Below are positions 40,690 to 51,916 of a stretch of DNA of 64,000 bases, piece after piece (the stretch's first letter is position 1; every line of letters begins with the position of its first letter). The stretch lies in assembly GCF_905163445.1 (NCBI RefSeq), contig NC_053204.1:7571501-7635500 (forward strand), in the 5' to 3' direction. Source of the stretch: Pararge aegeria (taxonomy: Eukaryota > Arthropoda > Insecta > Lepidoptera > Nymphalidae). The notes under the pieces are model-generated. The model saw only the letters and a list, made by a program, of their open reading frames with translations. It made no database searches and was not told where the DNA came from. A program made the position numbers and the translations under genes.

Positions 40690-40900
40690 CTTACAGAGGA
40701 CTGATCACCCGGATCTATTCCCCATGTTGAGACACTGGTTTACTTGTGTCCCCCCCTGAAACCTACCAGTCTCTTTTGTGAACCTCAGGATATCCCCATA
40801 GAGAGGTTTGCTAGGTTTTGTTGTGCCCATCTTACCAGCGCGTACATGGCACTCAGCTATGAAATGAAAACTGGTTTCCACCTCACACACTCTGGACAGG
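40690..40900 (-). pseudogene. LINE RNase H-end fragment
   Basis: On the minus strand a frame with 'CEVETSFHFIAECHV' and 'LYGDILRFTKETGRFQGG' matches the C-terminal pattern of RNase H-bearing LINE polyproteins (E-T-xx-H-xxx-EC, then LRF-xxT). Nothing catalytic is left. The repeat probably continues to about 41085, where the family A SINE begins. Confidence 0.55.
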
Positions 40901-41091
40901 ATGGATCTTCTGCAATTCTCATTATCGTTAGGTGTACAGTCCAGAGGCCTCTCTCAACGGTAGGGTTTGTTTTTTTATCACCAGGAAAGGTGGTGATCGC
41001 AGTAAATGGTAGTAGTACCACAGAGCAGGCTGCTGACATTATCCGTTATTTTACGTACGACACCCGAGGAAAGAGGCATCATTGACTTCAT

Positions 41092-41353
41092 CATCGACGG
41101 CCGATTGGCGCAGTTTGCAGCAACCCTGCTTTCTGAGCGCAGGGCCGTGGGTTCGATTCCCACAAATGGAAAATGTTTGTGTGATGAGCATGAATGTTTG
41201 TCAGTGTCTGGGTGTTTATACTTATGTATATTCTAAGTATTTATGTATATTATTCATAAAAATATTCATCAGTCGTCTTAGCACCCATAACACAAGCTAC
41301 GCTTACTTTGGGGCTAGCTGGCGGTGTGTGTATTTTTGTAGTATATTTATTAT
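41092..41353 (+). mobile_element. SINE family A, full length
   Basis: 'gacggccgattggcgcagtttgcag', the B box 'gtgggttcgattcccac', the body and the tail 'ggggctagctggcggtgtgtgtatttttgtagtatattta' are present. Confidence 0.9.
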
Positions 41354-41356
41354 AAT

Positions 41357-41546
41357 CAAACAGCCCAATACAGGGCACGGGTCTCCTCCCACTATGAGAA
41401 GGTGAAAGGCCGTAGCCCACCACGCTGGCCAAGTGCATATTGGTGGACTTCACACGCCTTAGGGAGAGTTATGAAGAACTCTCAGGATTGAACCCGGTCT
41501 TCCGAAAGGAAAGCCGAAGTCCTAACCTCTATGCTGTGACCGCATA
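41357..41546 (-). mobile_element. SINE family B, internally deleted
   Basis: The complement shows 'acagggcacgggtctcc', 'gtagcccaccacgctggcc' and 'gaagaactctcagg', then jumps to the B box region 'attgaacccggtcttcc' and the A-box end 'atgctgtgaccgc'. The middle (gcatgcaggtttcc... segment) is missing. Confidence 0.75.
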
Positions 41547-42395
41547 TACGAGTAGTATATACAAGTATGTAGAAAATAAAACGCAACCCCCAATTTACCC
41601 CCTACCTACTCCTATCCCCACATAGATGTTACACTTGAAGAATGAGTACACCGTTATCCACTCAAAGGGTGTTCTTGTTTTTACGAGAAATGTCTTATTT
41701 TAACATAATTAATACGGTGTAATTTGTATACGGCGGCCACTGTGTAGGACTGGCTTTCATTCCCAATTAATGTAAGAATTTTTATTATATAAGCTTTATT
41801 TTTTTCATATGCGTCGATTTGTCCATTGCATGTTAGACACAGCGCTCGCCCAGGAGGCCGTAATACATGTATAATGTATAATAATAACACGTAATACATG
41901 CTTGGCTACACGCAGCGACGGTGCGACAGCCTCCAAAAAGTTGAGGGAGGGAGTAAGCTACTCCCTCCCTAAGCCTAAGTTAGATCATTCTATGGGTAGG
42001 TGGAGTGATCAAATAGAGAGGAGGGATATTAGGATTCTGGGAGTTTGGAGCTTCAAGGAATCAGCTTCAGAACGGCTCTGATGGAGAAATTTACTTGAAC
42101 AAGCTAAGAACCACAAAGGGCTTTAGAGCTTCAGTGATGATGAGGCTAGACGAAGTTCATGCCCGATGGAAAGCAGTGATTAGGTCTAAAGATTGCTTAG
42201 GTCTTGCCTTGAAGATGCTCAAATTACATTATTTTTAGTAGCAGTATAGCTTTTGTTGAGGGAAAGGAAGACTGAAGGAGGGCAGGAGAACGTCGGAGAC
42301 TGGCTTTAGTGGAACAAAAAACAATTATCGTTATTCAACTAAAGAAATTTATAAAAAAAATTGGTTGTCTGTAAAGTCGGCTCACTGACGATAGT

Positions 42396-42764
42396 TGAAC
42401 GTGACAACGTCGTAAGAAAATACTGATGGAATGGTTGCACTTTTCAAAAGAAAATTTTAATTTTATTTGTTTGATAGATATTATCGTTGCTATAAACACT
42501 ATATTGACACCGCATTCACTTTTCATTGCACTTCATCCTTGCCGAAAACATGTATTATTGTATAGAAGCTGTCCACGCGGACGCATCGCTCACTCAAGTA
42601 GGAGAGAGACAGAAGTCGAACGCGGAGGCCGACTGTGCCTCTTTGTCGCTCGTTCCGCACTCTCGCTTGCACTTCAAGCCTTGAATGGAACGCCTCCGAG
42701 CGAGGTAACGCCGCATACGTCATGTTTTTTCGTGCGTGCAGCCAGCTAAGACGTTGTCACGTCA
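42396..42764 (-). mobile_element. TIR DNA element, intact copy of the two-copy family
   Basis: The ends TGAACGTGACAACGTCGTA (plus, 42396) and TGACGTGACAACGTCTTA (minus, from 42764) form imperfect TIRs. It is 369 bases and non-coding. The interior matches 2001-2396 in reverse. A target duplication could not be defined. It is probably a non-autonomous cut-and-paste element of unassigned superfamily. Confidence 0.7.
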
Positions 42765-42789
42765 ACAACTAACATTCTTTCCCTTAGCC

Positions 42790-43071
42790 ACCTGTATAAA
42801 TATAACTGGTATAGTTAGAAAAATACTTACCGAAGTCACACATACAAAAATTACTTTTAAAACTGAATCACATCTAATCAAAACTAAGTACGGCAGTAAA
42901 ACTATACAGTTTGTGGGATCACTACTATACAATAGTCTACCCGAAGAGATTTTTTGCGAGAAATCTTTAAAATCATTCAAAAATAAGCTAAAAAGCATCG
43001 TTAAATTTTTTTATAAACGTTATACCTTTTATTTTATTTTACTTTTAAAAGCTGTTATTAGTTTAGGCTGA
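42790..43071 (+). pseudogene. LINE polyprotein C-terminus-like fragment
   Basis: The frame has 'KTKYGSKTIQFVGSLLYNSL' and 'KSLKSFKNKLKSIVKFFY', a pattern common at the C-terminus of CR1/L2-like LINE proteins (YG-K-xx-F-G-LYN-LP, then SL-xFK-xLK). It abuts the TIR element at 42764. Weak but suggestive. Confidence 0.45.
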
Positions 43072-43444
43072 TAGTTTTGTATCAGACTAACTAGATAATT
43101 TATTAAATTAATAAAATAAAAATAAATAATAAAATAAAAAATAAAAAAGCCTTTTATTCCATGCAAATAATATTACAAACCATCCAACCAACCAACCAGA
43201 TAATATATTACCACTTCTTTAAGTTAAGTTTCATTTCTCATTAAGTGGAACTGTTTCTTTTGAGAATAAATGTCTTTAAACCTAAATAAAACGCCAGGTT
43301 GGGGTGGGGACTTATAAAGAGGTGAAAGAGAGGACCATGGATAGAGAAGGTTGGAAAGGTCTATCCTGACAAAGCTCTTAAGTTAAAGAAGTAGAGCTGG
43401 TGTGTCAAAACTCGTAAGGGGAAGTAGTACCGCCATGTGTATTT

Positions 43445-43765
43445 TATATTATACTAGCTGTTGCCCGCGACTTCGTCCGCATTTGTTTTTGTTTTTCAAA
43501 AGACATGTGCCTCATGAATGAGGCAGCACTGTATGTATTTTAAATAGCTAAGCCTGGTGTAAAATCGTCAAACACTTTCGTCCCCTCTTCCGAGAGAACT
43601 GAGCTTAATTTCGAGATAAAAAGCATCCTATATTACTTCTAATATCTTCAGGAATATGAGTACAAAGTTTCGTGAGGATCGGTTTGGTAGTTTTTGCGTG
43701 AAAGCGTAACAAACAAACTTACATTCACATTTATAATATTAGTAGGATAGGATAGGATAGGATAC
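43445..43765 (+). mobile_element. Family G dispersed repeat with (GGATA)n tail
   Basis: It starts 'tatactagctgttgcccgcgacttcgtccgc'. It has 'tatgagtacaaagtttcgtgaggatcggtttggtag' in the middle and ends 'cattcacatttataatattagtaggataggatag'. Both ends are standard for a very common lepidopteran repeat. A pentanucleotide array closes it. Confidence 0.7.
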
Positions 43766-44146
43766 AATACTATCACCGGAATACCGGAATACATCTATAA
43801 TTCCCTAATGCCTTTCTACTCAAAATAAACATCCTGTATACTATGTGAAGTTATAATATTACGTATCAAAGGAATAAAAGACAAACATATTATAAAAGGC
43901 AAATAATAAATTGTTCTTGTCGGCTATTTATTAAATGGACGGTCCTAATATTTTGCTCTTTTAGGTCCACTCTGTTGACTTTTGCTCCTTAACATAATAC
44001 ATTCATCGTAGAGTAATAACTAGTATTTTATCAAAAACAAAAGTATGAAGTATTTTCATATCCAGTAAAAACATCGCGTTTCCAGAAATCACATTATCAT
44101 TGTAATTTTCTACATTTTACTTGGCACAGCCTTAAAGCTTTCGCAC

Positions 44147-44228
44147 AAAATAATAATTTCTTCCTTTTTTTGTTGGTTATCAAATTCGTTTTTTAACCAA
44201 CAAAAAAAAAAGGAAGAAATGATTATTT
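44147..44228. repeat. Inverted repeat, about 35-bp arms
   Basis: 'aaataataatttcttcctttttttgttggtta' is mirrored by 'taaccaacaaaaaaaaaaggaagaaatgattattt' around a loop 'tcaaattcgtttt', with small length differences in the A/T runs. Confidence 0.85.
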
Positions 44229-44520
44229 TATTCGGTTTTTTCTGTCAAAAAATATTTTTTCACGCTTATAATGGGTAGTTATGCAATCATCTAAGTTATA
44301 TAACCCTTTACATTGTTTTTCCCGAGAACGGGGTATTAGTGGTTGAGGAGTTCTCCCAGAACTTCACCATCAGCTTTTTTATAGTGACGAGCATAAATTG
44401 CTTTGCAGCCATATACCAAAAACGAAGCGCGTGTAATACTATTTTTTTTATTGTATTGTTACGGTGGCCATCCATCTTCATCATCAGTTCCACCTGACCT
44501 GACAAAAAACACTATTAAAA

Positions 44521-44830
44521 ATTTATAAAAAAAACCCCTCTTCCGCTTGCGGGGCTTTTAAGTACCCAAGCAACCGGCGGTCAGGGTTCCAGAGTGAGGA
44601 ACCTCCTCACGATACGCGCCGTTTCAAGGACTACTGCCTTCTGTATCCGACCCTTGATCCAACAACCAAACGAAAGCTTCTTAAGATGTTGGACGAAGCT
44701 TTTCGCGAGAAGACCATTGACTGAAACGACAATCGGAACAATAACGGTCGACTCAACCCCCCACATGGCGGTAATCTCGTGAACAAGGTCCAAGTATATA
44801 GATACTTTTTCCTTATCAGCTTTCCCCTGA
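44521..44830 (-). pseudogene. LINE polyprotein C-terminus
   Basis: On the minus strand 'KADKEKVSIYLDLVHEITAM', then 'VIVPIVVSVNGLLAKSFVQH', 'LGCWIKGRIQKAVVLETARI' and the end 'RRFLTLEP'. This VNGLxxKSF / IQKAVLLETARIVRRFL module is a recurrent C-terminal end of a LINE polyprotein in Lepidoptera. It is followed by a 3' UTR with the GC hairpin 'agccccgcaagcggaagaggggtt'. The catalytic part is absent and the copy is truncated near 44830. Confidence 0.75.
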
Positions 44831-44868
44831 TTTCACTCATCGGAAATTACACAAATCACTCAGTTTAT

Positions 44869-44917
44869 GCGACTACGCGATCGTCGCATCGATAACTCGC
44901 GCGACGATCGTAGTCGC
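44869..44917. repeat. CG-rich hairpin
   Basis: GCGACTACGCGATCGTCGC (44869-44887) pairs with GCGACGATCGTAGTCGC (44901-44917) apart from a two-base bulge. Loop of 13. Confidence 0.8.
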
Positions 44918-45326
44918 GTTCTATTAGGACAACGCCTCACGCTATATCCGCCGTGAAGTTTGTTACCCTCAAATTTACACTAAAGGCACAGTTTCCATTG
45001 TAGTGTTTCGTGGGGAGAAATATAAAATTTTTGCTTGAAAAAACCCGACTCTCCCGAGCTTTCATTAAGTTCCATAAAGCACACGCCCGTCGCATAAACG
45101 ATCCTTTTATATTTAGTACATTGACCCACCCCTTTTATCTGCAAAATGTGAGATAGTAATGAAAAACATTCTACTGTGTAGGGCAAGGTGGCAAACCTTT
45201 GGCACACGTGCTAAAAATAGCATGCGATTGTTAAATTGTTGGCGAGTCAATTACGGTCTGATATTGTAAAGCTGCTTCCGTATAGTAACCGTCATTTTAA
45301 AACAAATTATGGCGCCTTTAGAATTC

Positions 45327-45617
45327 TCATCATTATCATTACCAACGCATTTCCTTTCCACTACAGGGTACGGGTCTTTGCCCAGAATGGGAAGGGTATA
45401 GGCCGTATCCACGCTGACCCGGATTGATAGACTTTACACACCTTTGAGAACATTATGGAGAGCTGTCAGGCGTGTTTCCTTACGTTCTTCTCCTCTACCG
45501 TTAGCAAGTAATATTTAACTCAGAAAAGTTAGTCTTGCGTGCTTGCTCACAAATACTCATACTCGGCCCATCCGAGAAGGAGGCTGACGCTCTGACCATT
45601 AAGCTATCACCGCTACG
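45327..45617 (-). mobile_element. SINE family B, full length, diverged
   Basis: The complement shows the tail 'atcattatcatt', 'actacagggtacgggtctttgcccagaatggg', 'cacctttgagaacattatgg' and the head end 'ctgaccattaagctatcaccgct'. Many substitutions. Confidence 0.75.
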
Positions 45618-45867
45618 TAATGTACCGTAATTCATTTGAAAAAAATGCCACGTTTAGGACCCTCGTAAGTAGTTCTAATTTTAAATTATACCTTTTACAT
45701 CACTATAATGTTGAACAATCACAAGAATGGAGTACAGAATTGCCACAATACATACTGTATTCACCGATCCTTCTCTTTCCGCGGGTGTCGTATCAAGTGA
45801 CTATGGGAATATAAGGGAGAACGGTCAGCAGCATGTTTTGTGCTACTACCATCCACTGCGACCACCA

Positions 45868-45955
45868 AACCGTCTGCCGAGCGTGGTGATTATGGGCAAA
45901 GTCTCCCGCTGGGAGAGGCCTTGAGGCCAGCAGTGAACTGCTATAGGCTATTGAT
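45868..45955 (+). mobile_element. SINE family B-like 3' end
   Basis: 'gccgagcgtggtgattatggg', 'ctgggagaggcc', 'agcagtgaactgctataggctattgat' follow the order of the B 3' end. Confidence 0.55.
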
Positions 45956-45979
45956 AAATGTGGAGCATTATATTAAATC

Positions 45980-46018
45980 AATGAAAAATTCTTAATTTTT
46001 CATTAAGAATTTTTCATT
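45980..46018. repeat. Hairpin, 17-bp arms, 5-base loop
   Basis: AATGAAAAATTCTTAAT is mirrored exactly by ATTAAGAATTTTTCATT. Confidence 0.85.
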
Positions 46019-46883
46019 TTATTTATTTTTTTAAATCAATAAATAATATACCTTAGGTTTTTTTTGTTTTACTTCTCTACTAGTTAACCCTTGACTGCAA
46101 TCTCACGTGTACACGCTTTTGTTTGATTGTGAGTACAATTTGTGTAGTTTTCGTAAGAACAGTTTATTCTATGAAATGTATTGGGTGTATCATATCTCTC
46201 ATAAATTAAGCTAATTTGTTCATGTGTTAATATGTCAGAGTAAAATTTTATTAAAAAATGGCACACACTGTGTAAAAAGGTTGGTCATCCCTGTTGAAAA
46301 CTAAATATTTACAAAGCAATTTTTTTGGGTACGTGGCCAAGATTGAGTTTCTACGTCACATTCTGGGAATTTTTATTACGACAGCACTCGTTTACGAAGT
46401 ACAATCAAGATGTTTACATTTTTTATTCTATTTACCCTTTTATTTTCTTTCAAGTGATACTTCATTAGGGTGAGGAATGGATAAAGAAAAATATTGAAAT
46501 GTCACTTACGAATGGCCGTTTGACGTATGCACGTCGTCAATGCTGACGATATACTTTGGCCGGTGAGAAGCGTGTGAAAGGAACATCCATTGCCTTCTTG
46601 ACGTGTAACATCGATTCCCTTCGAAGGTAGCCAGGATTTCCGTGTTTTCAAGTGTACACGTTTCCTTTCCTTTTTGCAGCTGAATTATATTTGTCTCCTG
46701 TGATTTCCTCTGCAGCTGTTATTCTCCATAAATAAGCCATAGTGTTGCATTAGGGACAGAAATCACGCAAATCTACAGTCCACTGTTCATTTAAGTTACA
46801 CTAATGTTGGTGTAATGGTTTGCACCAGCAATCTCTAATAATATCAAATCCTTCATCGATAAAACAATAGTTTCTTATCAGCC

Positions 46884-46922
46884 GGTTGTGGTAAATGAGA
46901 ACTACCCTCATTTACCGCAACC
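46884..46922. repeat. Hairpin, 16-bp arms with one G-T pair
   Basis: GGTTGTGGTAAATGAG pairs with CTCATTTACCGCAACC across a 7-base loop. Confidence 0.85.
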
Positions 46923-46937
46923 AAACGATAGTACCAC

Positions 46938-47085
46938 CTTAGAATTAAGAAGATACAGAACCCTCATTCAGCCATTATTGCTTACAGTGCATTGTGTCCG
47001 AAAACAATGAAAACTATAATAATTGACTTCACGCCCGCAGAATGATGCTAGCTCACAAACTTTTCCCGTTTTCCCTATTTTATGA
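46938..47085. repeat. Two-copy dispersed repeat, copy 2
   Basis: Partner of 40050-40195: 'cattcagccattattgcttacag' and 'cattgtgtccgaaaaca', 'tagctcacaaacttttccc'. Confidence 0.65.
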
Positions 47086-47289
47086 TAAATGTTTAGAACA
47101 TTAGAGGTAAAATATTTACTGTCAACTGCTAAATGGAGTGAAGTGACTAACCGCCGTTCGTAAAACACTACTTATGTATATATTACGTATATTTATTTAA
47201 ATTATATATGTATTTGTATCTTTACATTTTGGTATTTATGTATATCTATCAACACTCTTGGCACTATCCCGTTCTCTTGCTGAAAGTCC

Positions 47290-47437
47290 TATCTACAAAG
47301 GTTTCCTGTAAGAGATTGCTTGCAGCAATAAGGCCGCCTTTGCATGTCTACATTGTGTACTGTATACACCTTACTGTTTCTTTTCTGTATGTTATACGTG
47401 CAATAACGTGTTTCTTCTTCTTCTTCTTCTTTTAATG
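47290..47437 (+). mobile_element. Family H retroelement 3' end with (TTC)n tail
   Basis: 'tgtaagagattgcttgcagcaataaggccgcctttgc' contains the hairpin (47315-47329). It ends 'acgtgcaataacgtgtttcttcttcttcttcttc'. Confidence 0.75.
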
Positions 47438-47685
47438 TGGAGTGGTTTTGATGCTTCAATAATAGTCGTGTTCACGGTGTCTGTATATTCTGGGTTCTGT
47501 GAGTACCACCTACCTTTAAGTAGATTTTATCGTCTCCAATTTATTACCGCTCCGCTCTTAAAACTAAAGTGGAATTTACCTCTTGACTTAAGTGTTTTAA
47601 GCCGATCGGACTTTTAATAGCATCTGGCTTTCGTGCCACGTTAGTTTGGCACGTTCATAATCATTGATTTAAATAAATGGCCTTA

Positions 47686-47935
47686 TTACTGTCCCACGGC
47701 TGGGTATTAAACTACTCGGTTTCAAGTTGTAAGCTCTGGGTTCGATCCGGCAGGGGAATTCATATTTCTGAATTTTCTCTGGTCTGCTCTAGTTCCAGTA
47801 CGATGTCGCTTATAAACTGATTAGGGCATTGGCTTAGTAAAACTGCATACTGGCAGGTTAGCCCGTTACCATTTTCATTAGTTACCAGAAGGTGAAATTG
47901 CAGTCAAAGGCTTGTACAAGAAACAAAAACAAGAC
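47686..47935 (+). mobile_element. SINE family C, diverged
   Basis: The B-box-like 'ctctgggttcgatccgg', 'attcatatttctgaattttctctggtctg', 'tactggcaggttagcccgttaccattttcattagttaccagaaggtgaaattgcagtcaaagg'. The A box region is diverged. Confidence 0.75.
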
Positions 47936-48007
47936 ATTCGACTAGGCTTTGGTACGTTCCCCAACATAAGCTTTACTGTCCCACAAAATATTTACCGTGT
48001 GATTAAA

Positions 48008-48835
48008 AAAAAAATACTAAATTCATTTATTTCAAGTAGGCCTAATATAAGCACTTTTGAAACGTCTGTCTGGGTGTAGTGACTCTACCATCGGTTCGGA
48101 AGGCAGATTCTACCGAGAAAAAGCCGGCAAGAAACTCAGCAGTTGCTCTTTTCCAATATCAACAACTTACATTTTACATTTTAAAACACATTTTTCTCTC
48201 TTGTGAGAGATGAAAGCGGAGCCGGATGCTTTAAAGCAACCTTGTCATTACAAAAATTATCAATTGTATAGTAACCTCGCTGTAATAAATGTGTTTTAAC
48301 ACATTCTTTAAACTTGTGCATTGGTAGGTCCAAAATTACTTTAGGAATCATGGTTATACCATATACCAAGCGTATACTCAATCCCGCAAAAGACTTCTGC
48401 ACCTTTCGCAGACGATATGCTGATGTCACTAATTTATGAACATTTCTCGTAAGTCGACTGTTTATAACCACTTTTTGTTTATATAGTCTAATATGTTGTC
48501 TTACAAATACTAAATTGTTATAAATATATTGTGAGGCTACCGTAAGTATACCTATTTCTTTAAATTTTTCACGAAGGGATTCACGTTATTTAAGTTTATA
48601 AACTGATCGTACAGCTCTTTTCTGCAATATGAATATAGTTTCAATATCAGCAGCTTTGCCCCATAATAAAATCCCGTAAAACATCACACTATGAAAGTAC
48701 GCAAAGTAAACAAGCCTTGCTGTTTCAACTTCAGTAATCTGTCTAATTTTCTTGACGGCGTAGGCAGCCGAGCTTAGTTTACCTGCATGGGTGTATCTGT
48801 ATGGGTACCCCACTGAAGCTTACAATCTAAGGTTA
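48008..48835 (-). pseudogene. LINE family E, RT C-terminal part and 3' UTR
   Basis: On the minus strand one frame has 'GKLSSAAYAVKKIRQITEVE', 'TARLVYFAYFHSVMFYGILL' and 'WGKAADIETIFILQKRAVRS'. A later frame has 'FAGLSIRLVYGITMIPKVIL', 'DLPMHKFKECVKTHLLQRGY'. This is the thumb and C-terminal region of a CR1/Jockey-group reverse transcriptase (the YFHSxMxYGILLWG and LQKRAVR blocks). The frames are separated by shifts (about 48480-48590). The 3' UTR ends 'tacttgaaataaatgaatttag'. Longest coding remnant of family E in the window. Confidence 0.85.
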
Positions 48836-49084
48836 TGCCCAGTGATGCATCAATATTAGACGTGTATACGGATTCTGTATGTTTTTAATTCTGTATATAT
48901 ATATATATATAACATAATATGTAACCTTATCTCCCTATACTTGAACTTTGCCTCTCTATATTGCTCTTGGTAAAAGTGTAATTAAAAAAGTTCTGCTAAA
49001 AATGTTCCAATTAATTTTTTCTGCATATGGCTGCTTGTACGGTAATAACTACTTAGAATATTTCACTGTGCATAAGTAAATAAA

Positions 49085-49355
49085 AGTAAATAAATATACT
49101 ACGACAATCACTACACTGTACACACATAACCATCTAGCCCCAAAGTGAGCGTAGCTTGTGTTATGGGTACTACGATGACTGATGAATATTTTTATGAATA
49201 ATATACATAAAATAATTATAATATACAGATAAACACACAGACACTGAAAAACATTCATGTTAATCACACAAACAGTTTCCAGTCGTGGGAATCGAACCCA
49301 CGGCCTTTGACTCAGAAAGCAGGGTCGCTGCAAACTGCGCCAATGGGCCGCCAAA
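49085..49355 (-). mobile_element. SINE family A, near full length
   Basis: The tail complement 'aaataaatatactacgacaatc', the body, the B box complement 'gggaatcgaacccacggcc' and the A box end 'actgcgccaatgggccgcc' are present. Confidence 0.88.
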
Positions 49356-49474
49356 TTCCATACGTGCATGGAATTTATGATTCTTTATGAGGCTTCTTAT
49401 GCAACGGAGCTGAATACGAATTTGTTCAAGGATTAATATTTGATCACCATTCGTACTTTTGGAGGTTAGGCAAA

Positions 49475-49641
49475 TCATCGTCATCATCGTCAATTCAACC
49501 AATTGACGTCCACTGCTGGACATAGGTCTTTTGTAGGGAGTTCTGCAATCAACGGTCCTGGGCCGGTCGCCTCCAGCGGCTTTCAGCGACTCGCCTGATG
49601 ATGTCTCAAGGTGCTGGAATGGCGACCCCGCACCGGTAAAC
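49475..49641 (-). mobile_element. RTE retrotransposon 3' end with inverted 5' segment
   Basis: Bases 49475-49606 are the RTE end on the minus strand, from the (ATG)n-type tail to the 'gcctgatg' segment. Bases 49608-49641 ('aaggtgctggaatggcgaccccgcaccggtaaac') are the next upstream part of the same element but on the plus strand. About 45 bases of the intact order are missing at the junction. Confidence 0.8.
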
Positions 49642-49899
49642 TATTTTTTTGTTCGAAACGGATTTATTTCGAAATGTTCCCATTTAAATTCAAAACAAAT
49701 CGACCGCATAAATATGCATTGTTTTCGCTATCACACAACATGACATAACGTCTGTGCATTTGAAAGGGTTACGAAGAGCAACATCAAAAAAATGTATCTC
49801 ATTTATTTGGTCTCACATCGACAATGAAAATGCGTTATTTTGAACCTGTGTTATTGTCTTCTTGGCGGAATGATAGCTTACAAAAAAAATAATAAATTC

Positions 49900-50690
49900 A
49901 TCGTCATCATATCAACCCGGTCTACTATTAGGTACGGGTCTACTCCAACAATGAAAAGGGTTTAGACCGTAGTCCACCACGCTGGCCCAGTGCGGATTGG
50001 TGGATTTAACACGCCTTTTTCTTCTTCTTTCCCTGGGCTTGTTTCCGTACTTGGTCGGCCGGAACCTTCCGTTGTACGTAGTGCAACTGGTACGGCTCCC
50101 CGCTGGGTCACTCCAGCCAGCCGAGCTCACTCCAGAAGCTTGGCAGGGCGCCCAGGTCGCCAAGTGCTTCAGGGAGTGATGCAGGGGAGCCAAGGTATGC
50201 TCGTTGCTCTGCTACTCCTCTACATCGGAGCAATACGTGTGTCGGTATTTCATCTGCCTACATGCATGCTCTGCACAGAACACTGTCGGTAATACCTAAA
50301 ATGAAAAGGTGTTTCTTTAGTTGGCAACGCCCTGTTATCATGCTGAATACCGTCCTTAGTTTGTTCCAACTTAGTTTGAGTAGTTTGGTTGACAGTCGTG
50401 AAGGTCTGGAAAGGCCTCCTTTGTGTGTTTACACTCATTTTAGCTCTGAGTACACACTCAGAGCTATGGATTAGCGGTGGATTGAGTTTGTTTGTGTAGC
50501 CATGTTTTACACGCCTTTGAGAACATTATGGAGGATTCTTAGGCATGCAGGTTTCCTCACGATGTTTTCCTTCGCCGTTAAAGCAAGTGATATTATTAAT
50601 TAAAGCGCACATAACTTAGAAAAGTTAGAGATTCGAACTCGGCCCCCGAAAGTTAAGTCGAAGTCCTAGCCACTGGGCTATCGCCGCTTG
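49900..50690 (-). mobile_element. SINE family B split by a retroelement insertion
   Basis: Bases 49900-50018 are the 3' half and 50505-50690 the 5' half, including the B box complement 'agattcgaactcgg' and the A-box end 'gggctatcgccgctt'. TTTAACACGCCTTT (50005-50018) and TTTTACACGCCTTT (50505-50518) are the duplicated target with one change. Confidence 0.85.
50019..50504 (-). mobile_element. Retroelement fragment inserted in SINE B
   Basis: On the minus strand the copy ends '...cccagggaaagaagaagaaaaa' at the TSD. The frame near 50193-50019 has 'DPAGSRTSCTTYNGRFRPTK' followed by a basic tract. The segment also contains the hairpin TAGCTCTGAGT-ACAC-ACTCAGAGCTA (50441-50466). I recognise it as a recurrent lepidopteran LINE-like 3' segment; no RT domain is present. 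Confidence 0.65.
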
Positions 50691-50784
50691 TTAAAGTATA
50701 TAATACTCTATTATTATTTTTATAATACTTATTATATTATGTATTATTTATTTGTGTAATGTAGTTCAAGTATTAGTATGTATT

Positions 50785-50922
50785 TTTCTGTTATCCTCAT
50801 GTTTTTCCTTATCCTAAAGGTTGCGTGGCAGAGATCGCTTTTAAGCGATAAGGTATACTATTTCTGTCAGTGTTATTTTTTTCACTTTTAGTGTGCAAAT
50901 AAAGAGTGTAAATAAATTAGTT
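50785..50922 (+). mobile_element. Family H retroelement 3' end
   Basis: 'ggttgcgtggcagagatcgcttttaagcgataagg' holds the hairpin (50834-50849). The end is 'tgtgcaaataaagagtgtaaataaat'. Confidence 0.75.
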
Positions 50923-50929
50923 GATCGAA

Positions 50930-51370
50930 ATGGACTTAAAACAGAATTTACATTAATAATATTGGTATCTTTCTCCTTCTCTCTACGTTTTGTCTTTCTT
51001 CTCTCTGCGATCATGACATTTTACGATCCCTCTTTTCTTCTCTGTTTAAAGAATCATCAAATCGCTGCCTGAAAATCTCCACTTATGAAAATCGTGCCGC
51101 AATTAAATACCCTCGTGTCAATATGACCCAATATCATTGGCGCAGGGTATCAAATTAAATCGAACACCATTCGAGTTCTACTCTTTCTAGTACGAGTAAA
51201 TGGCACCAGTGTCAAATCATCAATTCCCTTCGACTCGTCCACAATAAAGTGTTTTATTACATCGCACGGTGCGAAGCCAATCGCTCGTTTGACGTATACC
51301 TATAAAGTCCCCTTACTTACAATCTATTTAGTAGGGTAACCACGATTGTTAGAGGCTCGTTGAATATTTT
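50930..51370. other. Unassigned stretch
   Basis: A T/C-rich tract ('tctttctccttctctctacgttttgtctttcttctctctg', 50970-51010) is the only notable feature. Confidence 0.4.
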
Positions 51371-51379
51371 TTTTTTAAT

Positions 51380-51605
51380 TCTTTATTTATTCGGGACTTT
51401 TCTTAACAATAAGAATGTCAGCCCCATCGTTCCCTTTACAAAAATTGATACTTCCTTTCTCTTATCTTAACTTAAAATCTAATAGAATTCTGGCTACCTC
51501 TGAATAAGGTGCCGCCAGGATACTTTGCCAAATCCCCACATCATGAAGATTTATTTTAAATTTACATATTAATTGGTCCCTCATTGGCCTATTCCGAACA
51601 CACTC
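51380..51605 (-). repeat. Family I repeat, copy 2
   Basis: Partner of 14564-14765, with an extra internal segment ('cctttacaaaaattgatacttcctttctc') absent from copy 1. Confidence 0.7.
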
Positions 51606-51644
51606 CCCCAACAAATCGTTGAATAATGATATACCAAATACTAT

Positions 51645-51905
51645 GATTATTATATGACAACCGATTTGCGTTGTGGGATGAGGCCCTCCTTTCTGAGTCC
51701 AAGGCTATGGTTCAATTCACACATTTTGAAAATGCCTGGGTGATGAAAATGAATTCTTGTGTGATTATCTGTATATAACAAGTGTTTATGTAATATGTAC
51801 TCGTATATTATTTGTACAAAAAAATTCCTTAGTCAACTCAGTACCCGCTACGCTACGATTACTTTGGGGCTAGATGGTAATGTGTGTATTGTCGATATAA
51901 AAATA
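51645..51905 (+). mobile_element. SINE family A, old and diverged
   Basis: 'aaccgatttgcgttgtggg', 'ctttctgagtccaaggctatgg', the tail 'actttggggctagatggtaatgtgtgtattgtcg'. Both Pol III boxes are degraded. Confidence 0.75.
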
Positions 51906-51916
51906 AATTTATTTAT

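Noticed and set aside
43741..43765. Insect telomeric repeat (TTAGG)n
   Set aside because: The unit is GGATA, not TTAGG, and it is only the tail of a family G copy.
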